From Candidatus Saccharibacteria bacterium RIFCSPHIGHO2_12_FULL_44_22 (GTDB lineage: Bacteria; Patescibacteriota; Saccharimonadia; Saccharimonadales; Saccharimonadaceae): DNA of 60,234 nt. This document shows, in pieces, positions 44,962 through 53,800 of this stretch. The stretch spans positions 112,251-172,484 of the forward strand of contig MGCS01000011.1 of NCBI GenBank assembly GCA_001790515.1, read 5' to 3'. The notes under the pieces are model-generated. The model was given only the letters and a program-made list of their open reading frames with translations. It ran no database searches and was not told the DNA's origin. Made by a program: the position numbers and the translations under genes. Positions within the stretch are counted from its first letter, which is position 1. Each line of letters starts with the position of its first letter.

Positions 44962-45709
44962 GAATTTCTGCACCGTCTTCGGTGATAAGAACTGTATGCT
45001 CAAAATGCGCAGCCAAACTTTTGTCTTTGGTATATATTGTCCAGCCGTCGTTTTTATCGGTCAGAATCTTCTCCCCACCCAACGTTGCCATAGGCTCTAT
45101 GGCAATTGTGTCCCCTGGCCGAAGTAGCACTCCACTGCCCTTTCGCCCATAGTTAGGAACATCGGGCTCCATGTGCATTTCAGGACCAATCCCATGACCA
45201 ACAAGATCGCGGATAATGCCTAACTTCCCATCAGATAATACTTTTTCGATCGCCGCTCCAATATCACCAGTGTATGTGCCTCGTCCTTTGATAGCATCAA
45301 TTCCAGCATATAAACTTCGCTCTGTTAAATTAACAAGATGCTTCTTTGCGCCACTTGGTTTTTCACCGACAATCATCGTGAATGCACTATCAGTCTTCAT
45401 CCCCTTATAGGAAATAACGAGGTCGAAACTGACAATATCACCTGCTTCAAATGTGTAGTCAGTTGGGATACTGTGCACAATCTCCTCATTAGTACTGATA
45501 CAAATAACATTTGGAAAATCGGGCACCGGTTCTTTATAGGTTGGCGTTGCTCCCAACCGTTTAATTTCTTTTTCAACCCACAGGTCAACTTCAAGTTCGG
45601 TCATACCAACTTTTACACGTTTTTTTATACCATCGAAAATAGTTGCAAGGATTCTACCGCCTTCTCGCATTGCTTGGATTTGAGTTGTCGTTTTTTCTGG
45701 CTGACTCAT
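44948..45709 (-). CDS. map: methionine aminopeptidase, type I
   Basis: 253 aa. Removes N-terminal Met after deformylation. TPTYKEPVPDFPNVICISTNEEIVHSIP, then the metal ligands in DIVSFDLVISYKGMKTDSAFTM, GHGIGPEMHMEPDVPNYG and TIAIEPM. The catalytic set is intact. Its ATG overlaps the adk stop (ATGA, 4 nt). Def and fmt in this window complete the N-terminal Met pathway. Confidence 0.96.
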   Translation of the reverse strand: MSQPEKTTTQIQAMREGGRILATIFDGIKKRVKVGMTELEVDLWVEKEIKRLGATPTYKEPVPDFPNVICISTNEEIVHSIPTDYTFEAGDIVSFDLVISYKGMKTDSAFTMIVGEKPSGAKKHLVNLTERSLYAGIDAIKGRGTYTGDIGAAIEKVLSDGKLGIIRDLVGHGIGPEMHMEPDVPNYGRKGSGVLLRPGDTIAIEPMATLGGEKILTDKNDGWTIYTKDKSLAAHFEHTVLITEDGAEILTQL

Positions 45710-46260
45710 AGTGATTGTGCGAGGTTATGCGCTTCTAGTTCTTCCATGATACGATCGTGGACTTGCCCGACAGACCCAACACCATCAATATGGACAATAT
45801 TGACATTCTGCTCAGTCAGAAAGCTTAGTATAGGATACATTTCCGTCCGATAGATCTTGAGGCGTTCGTCGATTGCATCAGGCACGTCATCAGCCCTGCC
45901 ACGAACCTCAAGGCGTTTGAGTAGTTCGCTTTTTGGCACCTCTAGGACAACAACTAACTTAATATCACGTCCATGATGTGACTGACTTTCAACAAGCCAT
46001 TTTGCTTGGTTTAATTGCCGAGGAAATCCATCAAGAATAACCCGGTCAATGTTTTTAGATCGTTTAATAGCTTCACCCATTAGTTCGTTTACTTTTTCTG
46101 GGTTGACTAATTTTCCGGTCTGCATTTCTTTGATGAGTTCAATATCATGAGTATCACGAAGTAGCTGCCCTGCACTCAACCAACGCCAGCCGTTGCGTGC
46201 AGCTAACATTTGCCCTTGGACGCTTTTACCAGCACCTGCCGGTCCGAAAAATACAATCAC
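45706..46260 (-). CDS. adk: adenylate kinase
   Basis: 184 aa. Interconverts AMP, ATP and ADP. P-loop GPAGAGKS at residues 6-13, AMP-site GQLLRDT, and DGFPRQLNQAKWL are present. The LID is reduced to a short RGRADDVPDA loop, as in compact Adk forms (E. coli 214 aa). Placed between yqeY and map on one operon. Confidence 0.9.
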   Translation of the reverse strand: MIVFFGPAGAGKSVQGQMLAARNGWRWLSAGQLLRDTHDIELIKEMQTGKLVNPEKVNELMGEAIKRSKNIDRVILDGFPRQLNQAKWLVESQSHHGRDIKLVVVLEVPKSELLKRLEVRGRADDVPDAIDERLKIYRTEMYPILSFLTEQNVNIVHIDGVGSVGQVHDRIMEELEAHNLAQSL

Positions 46261-46286
46261 TATCCGCTCCTCTTTTTGTATTTAGA

Positions 46287-46742
46287 TTATGAATTCAATA
46301 GTTCTTTAACGATACGCGCAACCGTCGCACCATCTGCCGATGTACCCGCTTTGGCTTTAACACCACCAATGACCTGTCCCATTACACTAGGCCCGACGTT
46401 TTCCATTGCTTCGATAACTGTTTTTGCTAGTTCGCGAATCTGATCTTCACTTAACTGTTGCGGTAAGTAGGTTGCAAGTACTGCGGCTTCTTTACGCTCT
46501 TCTTCAGCAAGTTCAGGTCGGCCATTCTGTTCATACAGCACGATACTTTCGTTACGTTTCTTTACTTCACGCGCAATAATTACTTCAATCTCAGGATCAC
46601 TGATTCCGGTGTCACGCTTGTTTTGTGCGACTTCTTCGTTCAAGATAGCTGCTTTTAGGTTACGTAACGTATCCCCTACAAAACGATCGCCGCCAAGAAG
46701 GGCGGCTTTCATATCGTTTTGAATTTGCTCTTTCAGAGCCAT
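46287..46742 (-). CDS. yqeY: YqeY-family protein (GatB/YqeY domain)
   Basis: 151 aa. Helical protein with the family text ALKEQIQNDMKAALLGGD, LRNLKAAILNEEV, ELAEEERKEAAVLATYLPQQLSEDQI and VMGQVIGGVKAKAG. Related to the tail of amidotransferase GatB and thought to bind tRNA; its role is unclear. It starts 2 nt after the rpsU stop. The rpsU-yqeY pair is common in bacteria. Confidence 0.93.
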   Translation of the reverse strand: MALKEQIQNDMKAALLGGDRFVGDTLRNLKAAILNEEVAQNKRDTGISDPEIEVIIAREVKKRNESIVLYEQNGRPELAEEERKEAAVLATYLPQQLSEDQIRELAKTVIEAMENVGPSVMGQVIGGVKAKAGTSADGATVARIVKELLNS

Positions 46743-46744
46743 TC

Positions 46745-46960
46745 CTAGCGGAGCCCCAAACGTGCTTTTGCTAGTTTGTCTGCTTTGCGTTCCTTACGGA
46801 TGATCGCCTTAGCACGACGCTCAGTCTTACTGAGTGGCTTCGCGAATCGCATCGAAGCTTTTGCTTCTGCAAGTACGCCACTTTGCAAAACTTTGCGGTT
46901 GAAACGACGAATAATATTCTCGTTTGCTTCCTTCTGATCTTTACGTGTTACTTGTACCAT
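46745..46960 (-). CDS. rpsU: 30S ribosomal protein bS21
   Basis: 71 aa from ATG 46960. VQVTRKDQKEANENIIRRFNRKVLQSGVL and the basic lysine-rich C-terminus are typical. The longer open frame upstream overlaps the promoter: TACAAT lies 10 nt before the ATG. Followed by yqeY. Confidence 0.9.
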   Translation of the reverse strand: MVQVTRKDQKEANENIIRRFNRKVLQSGVLAEAKASMRFAKPLSKTERRAKAIIRKERKADKLAKARLGLR

Positions 46961-47050
46961 ATCGTCAACTATTGTAACAGAGACGTAGCAGTTGTGCAAC
47001 TGTCTTCATCAGAGAATCATCACAGCCTACCTATTGGCATCCATACACCA

Positions 47051-48739
47051 CTAAAGCAATTCAAGATGGAGTAATCGCCCTTCAATACTGCGTCGTCCTT
47101 GCCATTCGTTGACCGTCGGCTGAAACCATATAGCGGCATGTTCGCCTGGTTCTAAAAAGAAATGATTCGGTGCGTTAAATGCCAGGAACTGCATGGTACT
47201 GCCGGACTCATCCCGCAGTTCAAGTTTGACATGTTGGGATTCGGCACCCATTTTCCGTCGATTGATAACCAATAGTTTCTCGGCGCGGAGTATAGGTTCA
47301 GGATTACCGCTGCCAAACGGCTCTAATTGCGCCAATTGCACAATAAACGATTCATTAATATGCGACAACATCGACACGGTCGCGTCGGCTTTCGGGAGTA
47401 GTAAGTTCTGCTGATTGACGAATTTCTGCTGTTCATAAAATTCATTCACTCGTTGTCGAAAAGCTGGAATATCCGTCGTCGCCATGGTCACACCAGCGGC
47501 GAATTTGTGACCACCACCCTTGATAATGATGTCGTCAGATGCGCGGATGGCGTCCGCCACACTGAAATCACCGTAACTTCGCGCCGAACCTTTTGACTCG
47601 TCACCCATTTCTTCCAGGACATACGTTGGCTTTTTATATTTTTCTAATAATTTCGCAGCAACAATGCCAATAATCCCATGGCTCCAGCCTGGACTACTGA
47701 CAACTAACACTGTATCGTTTTTGTATTCCTCGGCCTGAATAATCGCCTCTTTAAATATTTTATCCTGATCAGCTCGCCTGACAACATTCATCGCGTCTAG
47801 TTTTTGCGCAGCTTCTAGTGCCTGCATTGGCTCTTTTGCCCGCAACATATCTAGCGAAAACTGCGCTGTTTCTAATCGACCGGCCGCATTCATACGTGGC
47901 CCCAACCCAAACCCTAAATGCCGCGAATTCACCATGTGTGGTTCAACGCCCGCAACTGCCATTAGCGCACGCAAACCTGGGCGCTTTGCCTGCGCCAAAA
48001 CCTTTAAACCCCAGAATACATTTGCTCTGTTTTCGTCCACCAGCGTCACGATGTCGCACACCGTCCCCAGTGCGACTAAATCCAATAGCCACTTTTCATG
48101 ACCAGGCTCTAGTCCATCCAGCCTTGTCTGTAAAGCTTGGATCAATTTGAAAGCAACGCCAACTCCCGCGAGATCCAAGAACGGATATACCTTTCCGGTC
48201 ATCGCCGAGCTAGATTTTAACAAATAGTTTTGATATTCATCTGGATACTCTTGTAGCAAGCGTTTTGGGTTAATCACAGCAATCGCAGGTGGTTGGACTG
48301 GAGCGACATTATGATGGTCCGTCACTATTACATCAACACCCAGTTCGCTCGCACGAATAATTTCTTTTTCGCTCAGGCTACCACAATCAACAGTCACGAT
48401 TAATTGAGCGCCGGTCGCAGCAATCCTCTCAACTGCATCGACAGTTAGTCCATATCCTTCAACGAATCTATTAGGAATAAATGCATCCACGTTATCAAAC
48501 CCAAAGCTATCAAACGCATCCAGTAATACTGTTGTTGCCGTGAGTCCATCAATATCGTAATCACCGTAAATGGTTATTTTTTCTTGATTATTGCGAGCTT
48601 GAACGAGCCTGTTGACGGCTTTCATCATATCCGGGAGTAAGAACGGATCATGTTTTGCATCGTAACTAGGGTTTAAAAACGCATCGCGCGCGTGACCAGA
48701 CAGTCCGCGCGCGGTGAGCAGTTGTTCGAACAGCGTCAT
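47051..48739 (-). CDS. recJ: single-stranded-DNA exonuclease RecJ
   Basis: 562 aa. A DHH-family 5'-3' exonuclease for recombination and repair. DYDIDGLTATT (motif I), VDCGSLS, VTDHHN (motif III), the GFGLGPRMNAAGRL segment and the DHHA1 region GGGHKFAAGVT are in order, then an OB-like C-terminal domain. Coupled by a 1-nt overlap to the upstream winged-helix gene. Confidence 0.95.
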   Translation of the reverse strand: MTLFEQLLTARGLSGHARDAFLNPSYDAKHDPFLLPDMMKAVNRLVQARNNQEKITIYGDYDIDGLTATTVLLDAFDSFGFDNVDAFIPNRFVEGYGLTVDAVERIAATGAQLIVTVDCGSLSEKEIIRASELGVDVIVTDHHNVAPVQPPAIAVINPKRLLQEYPDEYQNYLLKSSSAMTGKVYPFLDLAGVGVAFKLIQALQTRLDGLEPGHEKWLLDLVALGTVCDIVTLVDENRANVFWGLKVLAQAKRPGLRALMAVAGVEPHMVNSRHLGFGLGPRMNAAGRLETAQFSLDMLRAKEPMQALEAAQKLDAMNVVRRADQDKIFKEAIIQAEEYKNDTVLVVSSPGWSHGIIGIVAAKLLEKYKKPTYVLEEMGDESKGSARSYGDFSVADAIRASDDIIIKGGGHKFAAGVTMATTDIPAFRQRVNEFYEQQKFVNQQNLLLPKADATVSMLSHINESFIVQLAQLEPFGSGNPEPILRAEKLLVINRRKMGAESQHVKLELRDESGSTMQFLAFNAPNHFFLEPGEHAAIWFQPTVNEWQGRRSIEGRLLHLELL

Positions 48740-49047
48740 TATGAAGGCTGAACGTCAGTTGAAGTTCGCTTAGGACGACCAGATTGCTGCTGTGATTTAA
48801 TGACGATACTCTGGAGCTCTTTAAAGATGACAAATTGCTTGTTTGTTGAGTAAATTTTAGTATTACCTTGTTTTTCGCTTTGTAAAAATCCTACTTTTTC
48901 CAACCTCTTCAGTTCTCGCTGAATATTTCCCGGGTCTTCTTTGATAAGTTTGGCAAGTCCTCGAACGTGCGTACGAAAATCAGGATATTTGGCATACACC
49001 ACCACAATTTTTCGTCGCACCCTTGAGGTAATAAAAACGTCTAACAT
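48739..49047 (-). CDS. winged-helix DNA-binding protein
   Basis: 102 aa. Helix-turn-helix with a wing: VRGLAKLIKEDPGNIQRELKRLEKVGFLQSEKQGNTKIYSTNK resembles ArsR/MarR-type regulators, with recognition helix at about 38-50. No metal or ligand site recognised. Basic tail SGRPKRTS. It shares a 1-nt overlap with recJ and might regulate that operon. Confidence 0.8.
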   Translation of the reverse strand: MLDVFITSRVRRKIVVVYAKYPDFRTHVRGLAKLIKEDPGNIQRELKRLEKVGFLQSEKQGNTKIYSTNKQFVIFKELQSIVIKSQQQSGRPKRTSTDVQPS

Positions 49048-49122
49048 ATACTCCCTTAATCACATTCCTGTCGCTATCGTTACTCTCTATCTTACACTTT
49101 CTTACAACATTTCACAAGCGAC

Positions 49123-49782
49123 TTAGCGCCAATTCAATACAATCTGATTTATTTTTGCAACCGTAACCTCGTGAGTAGGCACATCATTCACCTGGTAATA
49201 GTGATTAGTTCCTAAAAAGTTAGCTTTTACATCAAGAATGTGTAATTCGTCTGCGTACATATGTAACTTATCGACGACAGCAACATCAGCAACGGGCGCG
49301 GCAACGACAAGGCGTTGGACCCGAATTGGTTTCAAAAAGTCTAGTGCAACATCAAGGATCGAGATACTATCGAGCCCGTCCGCTACGAGTATAACTGTAT
49401 GATCACGCAGCATATCATGATCAATCATACCGCCATCACCTAGTAATCTGTTTATCCTACCGAAAGCTTCACGCTTCTGCTCCTCCAGATAGCCATGAAA
49501 CTCCGTCGCATATTCCTCGGCCTGACCAGCGGACATCTGTGAATTATAGGTAAAATTTCCAGACTGAGACATCGACCCAAATGAAGTGCTTTCGCCAGGC
49601 ACTTCAATTCCTTCAATTATCAACATCGTCAATATACAGTGCAAACTGGCTGCTATTTGCTCACCAACCTGGACTGCGCCGTCGCTCAATGCGACGACAG
49701 CACAGTTTTCGTAACGATACTTATCAAGCAGTTGACCCGATAGAAGTTGACCCGCCTGAGCGCGACTTTGAAAATACATCAT
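49123..49782 (-). CDS. phosphoribosyltransferase-fold protein with degenerate PRPP loop
   Basis: 219 aa from ATG 49782 (a second ATG follows directly). The text YENCAVVALSDGAVQVGEQIAASLHC and HTVILVADGLDSISILDVALDFLKP matches predicted phosphoribosyltransferases (COG1926 type). The PRPP loop is normally VDDGLATGAT; here it is VADGLDSISI, with the first Asp and the TG lost. PRPP binding is therefore doubtful. Function unknown. The start is 8 nt after a -10 box that overlaps the -10 box of priA. Confidence 0.72.
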   Translation of the reverse strand: MMYFQSRAQAGQLLSGQLLDKYRYENCAVVALSDGAVQVGEQIAASLHCILTMLIIEGIEVPGESTSFGSMSQSGNFTYNSQMSAGQAEEYATEFHGYLEEQKREAFGRINRLLGDGGMIDHDMLRDHTVILVADGLDSISILDVALDFLKPIRVQRLVVAAPVADVAVVDKLHMYADELHILDVKANFLGTNHYYQVNDVPTHEVTVAKINQIVLNWR

Positions 49783-49790
49783 ATAAAGCA

Positions 49791-49798
49791 AGTATAAT
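49791..49798. promoter_or_regulatory. overlapping -10 boxes of the divergent priA and phosphoribosyltransferase genes
   Basis: Plus strand TATAAT 49793-49798, 7 nt before the priA ATG (49806). Minus strand TATACT 49796-49791, 8 nt before the ATG at 49782. The two boxes share the TATA core, and both genes would be leaderless. Confidence 0.65.
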
Positions 49799-49805
49799 GG
49801 ACTGT

Positions 49806-51746
49806 ATGGAATATTACGAGGTTGCGCCAAATCGCATTGTCCGCGCCGGCAGTGACTCCTTTACGTACTCCAGCAGTCGACGACTATCTATCGGCCAGAT
49901 CGTTACAGTAGAGCTTGGGAGTAAAGAACAAGTAGGTGTTGTGGTTAAAAGAGTAGCTCAACCCTCATATAAAACAAAGTCAATCATAGCCACCATAGGT
50001 GACGCCTCTCTCCCTCAGCCATTACTACAGCTAGCATTATGGATGAGAGATTACTATGCCACTCCCCTAGCCACCGTTTTTCAAACAGTCTTGCCTCGAG
50101 GGATCACGAAAAAAAGACGCCCGCGTATTAACATCGATGCAGTGCGATTACGCGACCGAACACAATATGTGCTCACAGACGATCAACGTAATGCGCTGGA
50201 AGTAATTACCGCAATGAACCCCGGAAGTGCCCTTGTTCATGGCGTGACAGGATCAGGTAAAACACGTCTTTATATTGAACTCGCCGAGCGGGCTGTGGCC
50301 AACGGTAAGTCCGTCATAGTGCTCGTTCCGGAAATTGCTCTCACGTCCCAGCTAGTTGATGAGTTCTCTCATCACTTCGAAAATATTATTCTGACACACT
50401 CTCGTCAAACGGAAGCAGAGCGACACCATGCGTGGTTAGAGGCGCTGCATAGTACAATACCTCGGATTGTTGTTGGACCACGCTCTGCACTTTTTATGCC
50501 ACTCATTCATATTGGATTGATTGTTATCGATGAGTCTCATGAGCCAAGTTTTAAACAAGAACAGGCGCCACGTTATTCCACCTTGCGCGCCGCAAGCATA
50601 CTCGCCCGTTATCATAGAGCCAAGGTCGTGATGGGCAGTGCAACACCTTTAATCAGTGAGTACTATTTAGCAAAACAATCCGACCGACCCATTATTCAAA
50701 TGAATACGCGTGCCAAGCTGGGCGCGATTATGCCAACCATTACCGTTGTTGATCTTACAAAGAAACAAAGCTTTAAGAAACATCGGTTCTTATCAAATAC
50801 GCTACTGGATGAATTAGAGAGAACATTCGCAACAGGCAATCAGGCGCTCATTTTTCATAACCGACGCGGCAGCGCTAGTACGACGCTTTGCGACAACTGT
50901 GGTTGGACATCGACATGCCCTCGATGTTTCGTTCCTTTTACACTTCATGCAGACCGTCATCATCTGCAATGCCATATCTGCGGCAGTACTGAGCGAGTTC
51001 CGACAAGCTGTCCAGAATGCCACAATGCAGACATTATTCATAAAGGAATCGGCACAAAGCTGATAGAGTCAGAACTGCGCAAATTTTTTCCTGATAAAAA
51101 AATTGTACGGTTTGACGCAGACGCGACCAAAGAAAACTCAGTTGATAAACGATACAAAGAACTATACGATGGTTCAATTGAACTTATGATTGGCACTCAA
51201 GTCGTCGCCAAGGGACTTGACTTACCCCACCTTCGAATGGTCGGTGTTATCCAGGCGGATGCAGGTTTAAGTCTGCCCGACTACGGAGCTTCAGAACGAA
51301 CGTTTCAGCTACTTGCACAGGTCGTTGGACGAGTAGGACGCACAGAGCATCCGACATCAGTTATTATTCAATCATATCAGCCCAATCACCCCGCCGTTGT
51401 CGACGGCATTGCACAAGATTATGAACATTTTTATGAAACAACGCTCGCTGAACGTAAACGTGCAAAGTTTCCTCCGCACACATTTTTACTCCAATTAACA
51501 TGCGTTTACAAGACCGAGGCAGCGGCGGTGCGCAATGCGCAAGCCGTCGCTCGGAATCTTCGAGCAGTCGCTCCTAAAGATATAGATATTCTTGGTCCAA
51601 CTCCTGCATTTTACGAACGGCAGCATGAAACCTACCGATGGCAGTTACTTATAAAATCGCCGAAACGTAGTGATCTTGCTGGGCTCCTCAAACATATTCC
51701 GTCGACTCATTGGCACGCCGAGCTTGATCCGCTTTCATTACTATAG
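49806..51746 (+). CDS. priA: primosomal replication restart helicase PriA
   Basis: 646 aa. The start at ATG 49806 (MEYYEVAPNRI) is set by the -10 box; an in-frame ORF extends upstream but is antisense coding. It restarts stalled replication forks. Walker A GVTGSGKT (about residue 148), DEXH-like IDESHEPSFKQEQ, and two zinc clusters of eight cysteines (CDNCGWTSTCPRC and CHICGS...CPEC). It heads the classic priA-def-fmt operon. Confidence 0.95.
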   Translation: MEYYEVAPNRIVRAGSDSFTYSSSRRLSIGQIVTVELGSKEQVGVVVKRVAQPSYKTKSIIATIGDASLPQPLLQLALWMRDYYATPLATVFQTVLPRGITKKRRPRINIDAVRLRDRTQYVLTDDQRNALEVITAMNPGSALVHGVTGSGKTRLYIELAERAVANGKSVIVLVPEIALTSQLVDEFSHHFENIILTHSRQTEAERHHAWLEALHSTIPRIVVGPRSALFMPLIHIGLIVIDESHEPSFKQEQAPRYSTLRAASILARYHRAKVVMGSATPLISEYYLAKQSDRPIIQMNTRAKLGAIMPTITVVDLTKKQSFKKHRFLSNTLLDELERTFATGNQALIFHNRRGSASTTLCDNCGWTSTCPRCFVPFTLHADRHHLQCHICGSTERVPTSCPECHNADIIHKGIGTKLIESELRKFFPDKKIVRFDADATKENSVDKRYKELYDGSIELMIGTQVVAKGLDLPHLRMVGVIQADAGLSLPDYGASERTFQLLAQVVGRVGRTEHPTSVIIQSYQPNHPAVVDGIAQDYEHFYETTLAERKRAKFPPHTFLLQLTCVYKTEAAAVRNAQAVARNLRAVAPKDIDILGPTPAFYERQHETYRWQLLIKSPKRSDLAGLLKHIPSTHWHAELDPLSLL

Positions 51747-51787
51747 CCAGACGAACCGCCCCCAATCTGTTATACTTGTATTAATCT

Positions 51788-52366
51788 ATGAAAAAAGAAG
51801 ATATAATTAGACTACCAAACGAACATTTGCGTGAAAAATCAAAGAGAGTGCACGTAGTCACTCAAGCGACTCAGGCGCTCGTTGACGATATGGTAAGTGC
51901 AGCTCTCGACTGGGAAGATAGTCGACCACACGAAATTAGTGCTGCACTCGCTGCAGTACAAATCGACAAACTCGACCGCGTTATTATCGTCAGAAGCGAC
52001 TTCGACGACAAGAACGTACGTGATTTTACAACATTCATTAACCCTGAAGTTGTTAAATATGAAGGTAAAATCATCGCCGACTACGAAGGCTGCCTAAGCG
52101 TCGGGGGAATCTATGGCAAAGTCCCTCGACATGACAAAATACGAGTCAAAGCGCTGTCGCTAGACGGGCAGGAAGTTCGGTTCAAAGCCGAAGGGTTCTT
52201 AGCGCGCGTTATTCAGCATGAAATCGACCATACGAATGGCATTGTTTTTATTGATCATATTCATGATACGCATGATGCATTTTACACTCTCGACGAGAAA
52301 GGCGAGCTTCAACCACTAGATTATGACACGCATATTGCAACAAGCACCGAACTTTGGACAAACTAA
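51788..52366 (+). CDS. def: peptide deformylase with divergent motif I
   Basis: 192 aa. Removes the formyl group from N-terminal Met. Motif II EGCLS (100-104) and motif III HEIDH (144-148) hold the metal ligands Cys and two His plus the catalytic Glu. Motif I is normally GxGxAAxQ; here it is SAALAAVQ (51-58), so both glycines are replaced while the Gln is retained. The overlap with fmt downstream is 44 nt. Confidence 0.92.
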   Translation: MKKEDIIRLPNEHLREKSKRVHVVTQATQALVDDMVSAALDWEDSRPHEISAALAAVQIDKLDRVIIVRSDFDDKNVRDFTTFINPEVVKYEGKIIADYEGCLSVGGIYGKVPRHDKIRVKALSLDGQEVRFKAEGFLARVIQHEIDHTNGIVFIDHIHDTHDAFYTLDEKGELQPLDYDTHIATSTELWTN

Positions 52367-53291
52367 TCCCGCGCAACCGATTGTCTTTTTCGGAACCGAA
52401 GATTTTAGTTTTTTAACACTCAAAGCGCTCGTTCAGAGCGGGTATAGTATCTCTGCGGTCGTGACAAAGCCCGATAGTAGACAAGGTCGCGGACAAAAAC
52501 TAACGCCGCCTAAAGTGAAAGTCTACGCAGAACAACACAGCATAGACGTATGGCAACCAATTAAGCTGACTGCTATAACTGAAAAAATCAAAGCACTGGG
52601 ATCTCCAGTCGGCGTACTTGTAAGTTACGGAAAAATTATTCCTCAATCAGTTATCGACCTATTTACACCAGGTATTATTAATATCCACCCTTCTCTACTT
52701 CCTGTTTATCGTGGCCCATCGCCCGTCGAATCGGCAATATTAAATGGCGACAACCAGACAGGCGTCAGTATTATGCTCTTATCCGCAGACATGGATGCTG
52801 GACCGGTCTATGTACAAAAACCACTTACCTTAACTGGCAACGAACAAATCCAACAGCTATACGACTCGCTCGGCCAAATCGGCATTGATCTCTTAGTGAA
52901 ACACCTACCGAGTATACTATCTTGCACATTACTACCGACAGCACAGAAGGCAGAGGCTGCAACATATTGTCACCTTATCAGTAAGACTGATGGCGTCATC
53001 AACTGGCAGCAATCAGCTACTATTATTGAACGTAAGGTACGCGCATACCAAAACTGGCCAAAGACACGCACGAAGATTGGATCGGCTGAAGTGATCATTA
53101 CATCAGCTCATGTTCAAGCTAAGCATGGAGCTCAGCCAGGAACGATCGAGACGTGCGACGAACAAGCTGGCATTCTATCGATAGCAACAGGAGACGGAAT
53201 CCTTGTTCTTGACACCATCCAACCTGTCGGTAAAAAAGAAATGCCCGTAAAGGCATTTCTTGCTGGATACAAGTCGCAACTTATTCAGTAA
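52323..53291 (+). CDS. fmt: methionyl-tRNA formyltransferase
   Basis: 322 aa. Formylates initiator Met-tRNA. FFGTEDFSFLTLKALVQSG at the N-terminus, INIHPSLLPVYRGPSPVESAILNGD with the catalytic Asn and His, and MDAGPVY are present. The C-terminal domain with LAGYKSQ follows. Starts inside def (44-nt overlap), so no separate ribosome site. Convergent with the DUF5663 gene, whose stop abuts its own with no gap. Confidence 0.95.
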   Translation: MTRILQQAPNFGQTNPAQPIVFFGTEDFSFLTLKALVQSGYSISAVVTKPDSRQGRGQKLTPPKVKVYAEQHSIDVWQPIKLTAITEKIKALGSPVGVLVSYGKIIPQSVIDLFTPGIINIHPSLLPVYRGPSPVESAILNGDNQTGVSIMLLSADMDAGPVYVQKPLTLTGNEQIQQLYDSLGQIGIDLLVKHLPSILSCTLLPTAQKAEAATYCHLISKTDGVINWQQSATIIERKVRAYQNWPKTRTKIGSAEVIITSAHVQAKHGAQPGTIETCDEQAGILSIATGDGILVLDTIQPVGKKEMPVKAFLAGYKSQLIQ

Positions 53292-53732
53292 TTAAGCGGC
53301 CGCTTGCCCATCATTTGCACCGAGAATTGAATCACGGTTACTAATGATCTCACGCTTCAGCTCGTCGAGTACTTGCGCAACAACCTGTCGATAATCTGGA
53401 CGATTTACTTCAAGCCACTTTGTTGCAACATATTCAGCCTTCAAATTTGGATCAGTCAGCTCAAGCTTCGTTGCTTGCTGCATACGGATAAACACTTCAT
53501 CTGTTGCATAGTTAGGCGCATGCTGCACAATCCATGCATCGATCGTCGCTTGATCGCGATCGATGATTTTCTCAAACTCTTCCAGCTGAGTATCCGAAAG
53601 TCCGTCAGATAGACGAGTGCCGACGCGTAGCTCAAGCTCTTCATAAATATGTTGTAAAAATGGTTGTTTTTGATCATCAGGAAGATCGTTCAATCCGATG
53701 TCAGCCAAGAATTTGTCGTCTAATTGAAACAT
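53292..53732 (-). CDS. DUF5663-type protein, paralog of 5517
   Basis: 146 aa. Shares the motif order of the 102-aa protein at 5517: LADIGL, ELRVGTRLSDGLSDTQLEEFEK and DAWIVQHAPNYATDEV, plus an additional C-terminal 45 residues of helix (DYRQVVAQVLDELKREI). Acidic and helical. Function unknown. The stop is flush against the fmt stop. Confidence 0.7.
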   Translation of the reverse strand: MFQLDDKFLADIGLNDLPDDQKQPFLQHIYEELELRVGTRLSDGLSDTQLEEFEKIIDRDQATIDAWIVQHAPNYATDEVFIRMQQATKLELTDPNLKAEYVATKWLEVNRPDYRQVVAQVLDELKREIISNRDSILGANDGQAAA

Positions 53733-53800
53733 TGTATACCTTATATCCTTATATTAGCTCTCCCTACGATTGTAGCACGGGGTGTCTACCGAGACAAAGC

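Noticed and set aside
49581-49805. N-terminal extension of priA by 75 residues
   Set aside because: It is the antisense of the phosphoribosyltransferase gene and lies upstream of the priA -10 box; PriA homologs start near MEYYEVAP.
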